Assembly: GCA_027036755.1 (NCBI GenBank)
Contig: JALWDV010000730.1
Location: 1 to 7,173 of the forward strand
Direction of reading: 5' to 3'
DNA from: Anaerolineae bacterium
GTDB lineage: Bacteria > Chloroflexota > Anaerolineae > J102
DNA length: 7,173 nt
Numbering within the stretch: the stretch's first letter is position 1; the number at the start of each line of letters is the position of its first letter. Shown here piece by piece: positions 1 through 5,419 of the stretch. Both the position numbers and the translations under genes were made by a program. The notes under the pieces were generated by a model. The model did not search any database. It was given only the letters and a program-made list of their open reading frames with translations, and was not told the origin of the DNA.

Positions 1-34
1 CCCCCGGCTAGAAACAGCGCCCCTGCGGGGCTAG
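1..34 (+). repeat. REP-like palindromic repeat, left part (interrupted copy)
   Basis: These 34 bases are identical to 7022-7055. They hold the 3' arm of a large hairpin whose 5' arm lies before the window, the linker TAGAAACAGCG, a small hairpin with CCCC and GGGG arms around TGC, and a terminal CTAG. The rest of the repeat resumes at 191 after a 156-bp insertion, so 1-34 plus 191-258 is one copy split in two. Confidence 0.85.
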
Positions 35-190
35 TACACGAAGGCCGAAATGATTGTATGGTTTGCTATGATAATGCGCCGCGCCGGATGTGCGATCCGG
101 CGCACTTTTCCCGCTCAACCCGCCGGATTGCGAATCCGGCTGGGCGCAAGCGCAAGCAGCCAACTATACAACGACTTACGCCTCCTTGTA
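35..190. mobile_element. 156-bp MITE-like insertion with CTAG target duplication
   Basis: The segment is flanked by CTAG on both sides (31-34 and 191-194). The same repeat at 7022-7119 has a single CTAG and none of this sequence, so it acts as an empty site. The two ends form an ungapped imperfect terminal inverted repeat: 35-63 against the complement of 162-190 matches at 21 of 29 positions, beginning TACA and including the block TTGTAT. Inside are two perfect GC-rich hairpins, 81-103 (9-bp stem, 5-nt loop) and 122-140 (8-bp stem, 3-nt loop), and an extended -10-like box TGC-TATGAT at 64-72 with no good -35. No protein is encoded, so it would be non-autonomous. A CTAG (YTAR) 4-bp duplication is typical of the IS5 group, which makes an IS5-type transposase a possible mobiliser; that is inference. 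Confidence 0.7.
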
Positions 191-258
191 CTAGCCGGAT
201 TTATCCGGCGCTGTTTTGTAGCCCGGCGACTTCATCGCCGGGCGGACGTGGCAAACGC
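191..258 (+). repeat. REP-like palindromic repeat, right part
   Basis: It matches 7052-7119 at 66 of 68 positions without gaps, and the inverted copy at 5000-5061. It contains CTAG followed by the palindrome 195-208 (CCGGAT and ATCCGG arms), the linker CGCTGTTTTGTA, then GTAG followed by a perfect 9-bp hairpin at 221-243 with loop CTTCA. A GTAG-like tetranucleotide 5' of a hairpin is the known layout of bacterial REP sequences. Confidence 0.85.
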
Positions 259-281
259 TTCAACCGAAAAAGGACGCACCC
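258..281 (+). repeat. 24-nt interspersed motif, copy 1
   Basis: The motif runs from CTTCAACCGAAA to AGGACGCACCC. Its reverse complement occurs at 6972-6995 with one mismatch in 24, and its last 12 bases (counting base 282) recur at 5292-5303. Copy 1 and the 6972 copy both lie directly beside a REP-like unit. Function unknown. Confidence 0.7.
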
Positions 282-303
282 AAATGATTCAAACCTGCGG
301 CCT

Positions 304-342
304 GCGCCCCCGGGGGGCTGGCCGGAGCCATCCGGCGCTGTT
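304..342 (+). repeat. Degenerate REP-like copy
   Basis: It aligns without gaps to 7039-7077, matching at 33 of 39 positions. The differences cluster in the hairpin loops (TGC, the A of CTAG, and TTT of the second palindrome), while the stems GCCCC/GGGGC and CCGGA/TCCGG and the following GCGCTGTT are kept. It lacks the outer hairpins. Confidence 0.6.
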
Positions 343-373
343 CATGGAACACACCTCTTCTCGAGCTCTGATC

Positions 374-402
374 TTGACGATATGGTCGGGGACTGCTATG
401 AT
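374..402 (+). promoter_or_regulatory. Sigma70-type promoter of the tRNA-Leu gene
   Basis: A -35 box TTGACG (374-379) and a -10 box TATGAT (397-402) are separated by exactly 17 bp. The -10 is preceded by TGC (394-396), an extended -10. The expected start near 409 lies about 33 bases before the mature tRNA. Confidence 0.8.
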
Positions 403-441
403 TCAGTCATCCACGCAAAGCGTTTCATCGTTCCAGCTTGT

Positions 442-525
<84 letters not shown>

Positions 526-547
526 CTCTTTCCGAACGGTGCGTATC

Positions 548-576
548 GCCTGGCTTTTTCCGAGCCGGGCTTTTTT
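548..576 (+). terminator. Intrinsic terminator after tRNA-Leu
   Basis: GCCTGGCT (548-555) pairs with AGCCGGGC (563-570) to give an 8-bp stem with one G-U pair and a 7-nt loop, followed by six T (571-576). It lies 23 bases after the tRNA and 46 bases before the flippase start codon, so it should separate the two units. Confidence 0.85.
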
Positions 577-621
577 GTGCGCCCGACAACGCCCATTCCT
601 GAATGCAGAGCATTTTTCATT

Positions 622-2094
622 ATGACCACCGAAGCCCGAAACATGGGGCGAAATCTTTCGCTCATCACCATCAACAAGGTCATTCAATTGATGGGCGGGG
701 CCCTTTGGGCGGTGATCGTGCCGCGCTGGATGGGGCCCGAGCATTATGGCCGCTTCGCCCTGGCCATGTCCATCTCGCTGCTGTTGTGGTGGGTGGGAGA
801 CCTGGGGGGACTGGAGGTGTTTGGCCGTCACATCCCTCCTCTGCAAGAAAAAGACCCCGACGCCGCTCGCAAGCTCTTCGGGCAAGCCTTCATCCTGCGC
901 GTGATCATCGCCTTTTCCCTCATCCCGTCGATGCTGGCGGCCGGCCCCATGATTGCGCCCTGGCTGAAGGGTTGGCCTTCGGCGCTGATTGCCATGTCCG
1001 CGGGCCTGCACATCATCTCCTGGAGCAGCTTTCATCTGCTTTACGCCCGCAAAGAGATGGGCAAATGGGCGACAGAGCTTTCGTGGCGGCTGCTGACCCA
1101 ACTGCCCCTGGTGCTGCTGGCGGGCAAGTGGAGCCTGACCGCGCAGATGGCCGCTTACACCGCCAACGAGGTCATTTATCTTTCGCTGGCCTTGTGGTGG
1201 ACTCGAGACTGGTTTAGCTGGCGCGCGTTCAAGCCGAATCTTGCTTTCCTGAAGCCCTATTTGCGAATGGGTCTGGGTTTTTGGGCCACCAATGTGGGAT
1301 TGATCTTACTCTTTCGCACGGGCACGCTGATGGTGCAGGTGCTCACGGGCCAATCGGCCCAGGTTTCTTTTTATGATCTGGCACTCACCGTCTTTTTCCT
1401 CATCTACACCATCGTCGACCAGCTCATCCGTTCCTTTCTCCCCACCGTCACCGAGTTTCACGAAGGCGGGCAGCAAAAGCGAGTGGGGCGTTGGCTGCAG
1501 GCCTTGACGCAGTGGGGCGCGGCCCTGGCCATCATCGCCGTCATCGCCGTGCAATACACCGCCGACTGGATTCTGCCGTTCATCCTGGGCGGCGATTATG
1601 TAGAGGCGGCGACGGTGCTGCGGGTGATGCTCCTTTCGCTGCCCGCGCTGGTGCTGGTGGGCGTGGGCACTGTAGCCGCGGCCGTGCATCAGAGCCCGCG
1701 TGTCAAACTCCTCGCCATCGCCATCGGCGCCCTTGTTTTCTGGGGAAGCGCCGCGTTTATCACCCCCCGATATGGCGCGGTGGGCACGGCCTGGGCCCTG
1801 ACCGCGGGCCTGAACGTCTATGCCCTGCTGCTCTTTTCGCAAGTGCGACACGCCCTGCAATTCCCCTGGCGCAAACTCATCGGCTTGTTCCTGCTGGCGA
1901 TTCCCTTTTTGCTCATCCGCAGTTATGTCACCCCCAACTTTCTCATAGCGCTGGTCGCTGCAGTGGCTGCAGGAGCGGCGTACCTGGGCGCGGCCGTGGC
2001 GCTGCGTCTGGCGTCGCTGGATTTTTTGCAGATGGCGCTACAACTGCTGCCGGGCCGCTCCCGTTCCCATCAAGGCGAAGGCAATTCGATGTGA
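622..2094 (+). CDS. Polysaccharide flippase-like membrane protein (MOP/Wzx type)
   Basis: This is a 490-aa very hydrophobic protein. It resembles oligosaccharide/polysaccharide (Wzx-like) flippases of the MOP exporter superfamily, which move lipid-linked glycans across the cytoplasmic membrane for cell-surface polymers. The sequence shows roughly 12-14 membrane segments along its whole length. The family-typical N-terminal loop MGPEHYGRFALAMS is at residues 37-50, after the first helix; the loop GGDYVEAATVLRVML is at 323-337, and the GAVGTAWAL helix start is at 385-393. Length is normal for the family. The reading frame is open upstream to base 58, but that stretch runs through the tRNA and its terminator and is not coding; ATG 622 is the first sensible start, with ATG 643 (residue 8) as an alternative. 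Neither has a good Shine-Dalgarno. No glycosyltransferase neighbour is visible to name the substrate. The 3' end overlaps the convergent FHA gene by 25 bp. Exact family assignment is by recognition. Confidence 0.85.
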   Translation: MTTEARNMGRNLSLITINKVIQLMGGALWAVIVPRWMGPEHYGRFALAMSISLLLWWVGDLGGLEVFGRHIPPLQEKDPDAARKLFGQAFILRVIIAFSLIPSMLAAGPMIAPWLKGWPSALIAMSAGLHIISWSSFHLLYARKEMGKWATELSWRLLTQLPLVLLAGKWSLTAQMAAYTANEVIYLSLALWWTRDWFSWRAFKPNLAFLKPYLRMGLGFWATNVGLILLFRTGTLMVQVLTGQSAQVSFYDLALTVFFLIYTIVDQLIRSFLPTVTEFHEGGQQKRVGRWLQALTQWGAALAIIAVIAVQYTADWILPFILGGDYVEAATVLRVMLLSLPALVLVGVGTVAAAVHQSPRVKLLAIAIGALVFWGSAAFITPRYGAVGTAWALTAGLNVYALLLFSQVRHALQFPWRKLIGLFLLAIPFLLIRSYVTPNFLIALVAAVAAGAAYLGAAVALRLASLDFLQMALQLLPGRSRSHQGEGNSM

Positions 2095-2579
2095 TAGGCG
2101 GGATGCCCCTCCCCGTTCTCGCCGCCTCCCACGGGCGTTAAGTGGCGAATGAGGGGTTCAGTGGGGACGCTATCGGGCGAAGATGTCATCTCGCGGTTGT
2201 TGCTGAAGCCATACCAGCCAAACACGAGACTCAACATCGCCACCACAGCGAGAAAAATGATCAAAAGGCCCTTCCAGGGGCTCTGCCGGGAGATCGGGGC
2301 GCTTTGCTCGCGCCAGATCATCGTTACATTCCCCACCTTGATGATGTCGCCATCCTTTAGCAAGGCCAGGGAATCGAGAGGTCGATCGTTGATATAGGCG
2401 ATGGCGCGGGAAGAAAGAGTCGCCGCCTGCCAGACGCTGCCTCGAGATTGCAGAATGAGATGGCGCGGCAGCACGCTTCGTCCTTGCAAGGAGAGATCGC
2501 AGGTGGGATCAGAGCCGATGGTGAAAGGCGTGTGACGCACCTGTACAGAGTGTTCCGCCGCGAGCTTGATGTAGGGCAT
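2070..2579 (-). CDS. Small FHA-domain protein with one C-terminal membrane helix
   Basis: This is a 169-aa protein. Residues about 1-90 look like a forkhead-associated (FHA) domain: IGSDPTCDLSL (21-31), the HLIL strand (40-43), YINDRPL (62-68) and LLKDGDIIKVG (73-83). FHA domains normally bind phosphothreonine peptides. Here the usual Arg after Gly is Ser23 and the usual Ser three residues before the conserved His is Leu37, while His40 and Asn64 are kept, so phosphopeptide binding is uncertain. One membrane helix spans about 104-125 and a polar tail of about 44 residues follows. The domain is N-terminal and there is no signal peptide, so I place the FHA domain in the cytoplasm and the tail outside. 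The frame is open far upstream, antisense to the next gene; MPYIKL is chosen because the FHA fold starts there and a promoter lies at 2631-2659. There is no Shine-Dalgarno. No kinase or secretion partner is nearby. Confidence 0.85.
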   Translation of the reverse strand: MPYIKLAAEHSVQVRHTPFTIGSDPTCDLSLQGRSVLPRHLILQSRGSVWQAATLSSRAIAYINDRPLDSLALLKDGDIIKVGNVTMIWREQSAPISRQSPWKGLLIIFLAVVAMLSLVFGWYGFSNNREMTSSPDSVPTEPLIRHLTPVGGGENGEGHPAYHIELPSP

Positions 2580-2630
2580 GAGGAACGGTGTATGTGAGCG
2601 TGACGCGAGGGAAGTGACATCAACAAGCCT

Positions 2631-2659
2631 ATCCTGCAACAAAATGTGCGGGATGTCAA
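2631..2659 (-). promoter_or_regulatory. Candidate promoter of the FHA gene
   Basis: On the minus strand a perfect -35 TTGACA (2659-2654) is followed after 17 bp by CAGGAT (2636-2631), which matches the -10 consensus at three of six positions. Transcription would start near 2624, about 45 bases before ATG 2579. The -10 is weak. Confidence 0.45.
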
Positions 2660-2670
2660 GATCGAAAAAT

Positions 2671-2700
2671 GTGCCGAAATGGGGGAGATCGTGGTATGAT
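2671..2700 (+). promoter_or_regulatory. Candidate extended -10 promoter of the SDR-like gene
   Basis: The box TATGAT (2695-2700) is preceded by TGG (2692-2694), an extended -10. GTGCCG (2671-2676) is a weak -35 at 18 bp. The predicted start near 2707 leaves a leader of about 40 bases before ATG 2748. It is back to back with the FHA promoter, so 2580-2747 is a divergent regulatory region. Confidence 0.5.
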
Positions 2701-2747
2701 TGCGTGTGTACATCCAACCCAATAAATCGGTCCAATGGAGGACAGAT

Positions 2748-4436
2748 ATGGAAATTCGAGGACACACCTTCTTGATTCTCGGTGGCGCCGGACAGGTCGG
2801 CAAGGCAGTCTCGCGACGGCTGCTGGCCCACCATCCCCGTCATCTGGTGATTGCATCCATCGATCGAGCCAGTGCGGAGGCGACCGCCGCGCTGCTGGCC
2901 AAAGAAGCGCCCGACGGCACAAAAATCAGCGCCTGTTGGGGCAACATCTTCGTGCGGTGGGAGTACAAGGATATGAGGTGGGAGGAGATGCTGGCCGACG
3001 GGGCGATACGGCAGCAATTGCTTTCCGATTTGCTGGAGCCCATGGTGGGAGAGCGCAAAGAAGACATCCTGAGCAATTCCACGCTGGCCCGATTCGTGCG
3101 CAAGTACGAGCCCGACGGCATCATCGATTGCATCAACACGGCCACCGCGTTCGCCTATCAGAACATCTACGCCAGCAGCCGCGAGTTGCTGGACGCCATG
3201 CGTGATCCAGATCTGCAAAAGCATCGGGAAGTGGCCGAACAGCACGTGCTGCGCACCTACATTCCCCATCTGGTGCGGCACATCCAGGTGCTGAATGAGG
3301 TGACGAAGTTCTCGGGCGAGCATTGGGACGGCGTGCGCATGTACATCAAGGTGGGCACCAGCGGCACCGGCGGCATGGGGTTGAACATCCCCTACACCCA
3401 CGGCGAGGAGAAGCCCTCCTCGATGCTGCTGTCCAAGTCGGCCCTGGCGGGCGCGCACAGCCTGCTCATGTTCCTGCTGGCCCGCACGCCGCCCACCCGC
3501 AAGGTGATCAAGGAGATCAAGCCCACCGCAGCCATCGGCTGGGCGCAGATCGGCTACGGCCCCATCAAGCGCCGCGGGCGTCCCATCGAGCTGTATGACT
3601 GCCCGCCGGAAGAGGCCTATCCCCTGGACGCGGCCCTGGCCGATGAGGGGGATTTCGGTCGGCCCACGGGCGAGGTGCTGGAGAACGTGTATGTGGACAC
3701 GGGCGAAAACGGTCTCTTCGCCCTGCAGGAATTCTCCACCATCACATCTCTCAACCAGATGGAGTATGTGACGCCCGAGGAGATCGCCCATTACATCGTC
3801 ATGGAGATTCAGGGCGGCAACACCGGCTTCGACGTCATCAGCGCCCTGGATCAATCGGTGCTGGGGCCCACCTATCGGGCGGGCGTGTTGCGAGAAGGCG
3901 CGCTGGCCCGGATGCGGCATCTGGAGCGGGAGCACGACGTGGAGAGCATCGCGTTCGAGATTTTGGGCCCGCCCCGGCTTTCCAAGCTGCTGTTCGAGGC
4001 CCATCTGCTGAAACTCATCAGCGATAACAGCATGGCCCGGGTGTTGGACATGACGTCCCAGGAGCTTTCCGCGGCCGCGTATGAGCGTCTGAAGGAGGAC
4101 GCCCGCCTGCGCTCGCAGATTCTCTCCATTGGCATCGCCATTCTCACGCCCGACCGCGAAAAGCTGATGCGCGGGCCGCAGATCAAGGCCGACAACGCAG
4201 ACGATGGCTGGGTGGATCTGACGCCCGCCAACATGGCCCACTGGCAAGCGCGCATCCGCCAGATACAGGAACGCACCCATGCGGAGCTGCTGGCCGACGG
4301 CGGTCAATACTCCTCCCGCTTCTACCGCGTCTTCGTAGACCCGGCCACGGGCGATGTGAAGGACGCAATCGTGCCGGGCGATCTGGCTGGCTGGATATTC
4401 ACCTACGAGGAGGGCGGCATTCGGGTGAAGTCGTAG
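2748..4436 (+). CDS. Large atypical NAD(P)-binding Rossmann/SDR-like protein
   Basis: This is a 562-aa, probably cytoplasmic protein with no signal peptide or membrane helix. ATG 2748 is preceded by GGAGGA at 2737-2742 (5-nt gap), which fixes the start; the upstream TTG at 2700 overlaps the promoter. The N terminus is a Rossmann nucleotide-binding fold: LGGAGQVG (residues 11-18, GxxGxxG), with Asp39 at the end of the second strand, suggesting NAD(H) preference. GIIDCINTATAF (124-135) sits where SDR proteins have the strand before the active site. KVGTSGTGGMG (201-211), then MLLSKSALAGAHSLL (226-240), resembles the SDR YxxxK helix but has Met226 where Tyr is expected; Lys230 is kept. About 300 further residues, without recognised motifs, follow this segment; SDR proteins are usually 250-350 aa. 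The substrate is unknown. It could be a dehydrogenase/epimerase relative with changed chemistry or a nucleotide-sensing protein. It appears monocistronic. Confidence 0.8.
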   Translation: MEIRGHTFLILGGAGQVGKAVSRRLLAHHPRHLVIASIDRASAEATAALLAKEAPDGTKISACWGNIFVRWEYKDMRWEEMLADGAIRQQLLSDLLEPMVGERKEDILSNSTLARFVRKYEPDGIIDCINTATAFAYQNIYASSRELLDAMRDPDLQKHREVAEQHVLRTYIPHLVRHIQVLNEVTKFSGEHWDGVRMYIKVGTSGTGGMGLNIPYTHGEEKPSSMLLSKSALAGAHSLLMFLLARTPPTRKVIKEIKPTAAIGWAQIGYGPIKRRGRPIELYDCPPEEAYPLDAALADEGDFGRPTGEVLENVYVDTGENGLFALQEFSTITSLNQMEYVTPEEIAHYIVMEIQGGNTGFDVISALDQSVLGPTYRAGVLREGALARMRHLEREHDVESIAFEILGPPRLSKLLFEAHLLKLISDNSMARVLDMTSQELSAAAYERLKEDARLRSQILSIGIAILTPDREKLMRGPQIKADNADDGWVDLTPANMAHWQARIRQIQERTHAELLADGGQYSSRFYRVFVDPATGDVKDAIVPGDLAGWIFTYEEGGIRVKS

Positions 4437-4498
4437 CCTGAAACGCGCAGGCGGACGTAACTGCTCAGGTAGCCTGATTCGGCCTGGAAAATGCCTTG

Positions 4499-4530
4499 CC
4501 ACGAAGGCTCGAAGGAACGAAGGCACGAAG
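4499..4530 (+). repeat. 8-bp tandem repeat (NNCGAAGG, about 4 units)
   Basis: CACGAAGG, CTCGAAGG, AACGAAGG and CACGAAG follow one another in exact 8-bp phase from 4500. It lies 62 bases after the stop of the SDR-like gene and just before the nested palindromic element. No function is evident. GTAGCCTGA also occurs twice here (4433-4441, 4469-4477). Confidence 0.6.
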
Positions 4531-4544
4531 AAAATCCCTATTTC

Positions 4545-4727
4545 GGCATGGTTCATTCTCATTCAAAACCATCTTTACAATTTCTCCGTCAAACGTCATC
4601 CGTCAAACGTCAAAAAGAGCCTTTTTCGCCACGTTTTGACGTTTGACGCTTTACGTGTGACGTGCTTTGCCAGGCGTTGATCCTATTGAAATTGTAAAGC
4701 TGATGGAAGGACGATCTGAACCATGCC
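4545..4727. repeat. Nested palindromic element, copy 1 (183 bp, possible MITE)
   Basis: Three perfect inverted repeats are nested. The outer one is GGCATGGTTCA (4545-4555) with TGAACCATGCC (4717-4727). The middle one is CTTTACAATTTC (4573-4584) with GAAATTGTAAAG (4688-4699), separated from the outer arms by exactly 17 bases on each side. The inner one is CGTCAAACGTCAAAA (4601-4615) with TTTTGACGTTTGACG (4634-4648), around an 18-nt loop; the CGTCAAACGT motif is itself iterated. Bases 4558-4727 recur at 5068-5237. No transposase is encoded and no target duplication is visible at the ends. It may be a non-autonomous element or a structured regulatory repeat. Confidence 0.7.
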
Positions 4728-5067
4728 AAATTTAGAATCCGCAAGCGGAAAGGAGGCGCTTTCACCCCTCCCGGCCTCCTTTTTGCCCCCTCCCGACCAT
4801 CCCCCGATACCCGCTGCGCTCGTGTTCGGGGGAGATGACCATCTGCCCGACAGATTGGCAAACCAGCGGCTCCTCCCCCTGCAAGGCGCAGCCGAAGCGG
4901 GGGGAGGCCGAGAGGGGGCTTGTCTCCGAATCAAATTTGAAATTGCTGGCCCTGCAGGGATCGTTTCGATTTTTAGGCAAAAAACGTCGTTAATCCGTGG
5001 CCACGTCCGCCCGGCGATGAAGCCGCCGGGCTACAAAACAGCGCCGGATAAATCCGGCTAGCCCCGA
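4728..5067. other. Non-coding spacer between the two element copies
   Basis: No credible gene is seen. The one long frame starts at an ATG supplied by the outer inverted repeat (4723) and runs through the REP-like copy, so I do not call it. Visible structures are a terminator-like hairpin at 4749-4782 (9-bp stem AAAGGAGGC/GCCTCCTTT, 16-nt loop, T run to 4784), a CCCCCGA/TCGGGGG pair (4801-4807, 4826-4832), and the inverted REP-like copy from 5000. Confidence 0.5.
5000..5066 (-). repeat. REP-like palindromic repeat, inverted truncated copy
   Basis: Read on the minus strand, it begins with CTAG (5061-5058), followed by the CCGGAT/ATCCGG palindrome (5043-5056), the linker, GTAG (5034-5031) and a hairpin at 5009-5031 with one A-C mismatch and loop CTTCA. 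On the plus strand, CTAGCCCCG (5058-5066) is the start of the other half, which stops in the middle of its small hairpin where the palindromic element copy 2 begins. Confidence 0.8.
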
Positions 5068-5237
5068 CTCATTCAAAGCCATCTTTACAATTTCTCCGTC
5101 CAACGTCATACGTCAAACGTCAAAAAGAGCCTGTTTCGCCACGTTTTGACGTTTGACGCTTTACGTTTGACGTGCTTTGCCAGGCGTTGCCCCTATTGAA
5201 ATTGTAAAGCTGAAGGAAGGACGATCTGAACCATGCC
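5068..5237. repeat. Nested palindromic element, copy 2 (left end missing)
   Basis: It matches 4558-4727 at 162 of 170 positions with no gaps. The middle inverted repeat (5083-5094 with 5198-5209) and the inner one (5111-5125 with 5144-5158) are both kept perfectly. The left outer arm is replaced by a REP-like fragment ending at 5066. It lies about 180 bases before the 498-aa gene, upstream of its promoter. Confidence 0.75.
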
Positions 5238-5290
5238 GGATATTTTAACTTTGCGTGAGATCAGCTTTTTGGGTTCCGGCTTGTCCGGGT

Positions 5291-5303
5291 TAGGACGCAC
5301 CCA
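5291..5303 (+). repeat. Partial copy of the interspersed motif
   Basis: TAGGACGCACCC (5291-5302) equals the complement of 6972-6983, and AGGACGCACCCA (5292-5303) equals 271-282. Only this half of the 24-nt motif is present, about 33 bases upstream of the promoter at 5336-5364. Confidence 0.45.
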
Positions 5304-5335
5304 TTTGGAATTGCTGCCTCGCCCGCATCAAGGGA

Positions 5336-5364
5336 TTAGGCGAAGGACGATTTTATGTTATAAT
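5336..5364 (+). promoter_or_regulatory. Extended -10 promoter of the 498-aa gene
   Basis: A consensus TATAAT (5359-5364) is preceded by TGT (5356-5358). TTAGGC (5336-5341), at a 17-bp spacing, is a poor -35, which an extended -10 can tolerate. Transcription would start near 5371, about 49 bases before ATG 5420. Confidence 0.7.
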
Positions 5365-5419
5365 CTTTCCAACGTCGCCTACGACCAATCCATCTCAGTA
5401 GCCCTGTTGGGAGCAAAAA

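Noticed and set aside
1..342. CRISPR array
   Set aside because: Repeats are irregularly spaced, in both orientations, hairpin-rich and without unique spacers of constant length; no cas gene is present.
2580..4562. Long minus-strand frame reading into the FHA gene
   Set aside because: It is antisense to the SDR-like gene, has no recognisable motif, and the FHA gene has its own start and promoter.
4749..4784. Intrinsic terminator for the SDR-like gene
   Set aside because: The stem and T run are good, but it is 313 bases past the stop with a 16-nt loop; kept only as a structure in the spacer.
4723..5061. 112-codon plus-strand frame as a small gene
   Set aside because: It starts inside the palindromic repeat, ends inside the REP-like copy, is proline-rich low-information sequence and has no close ribosome site.
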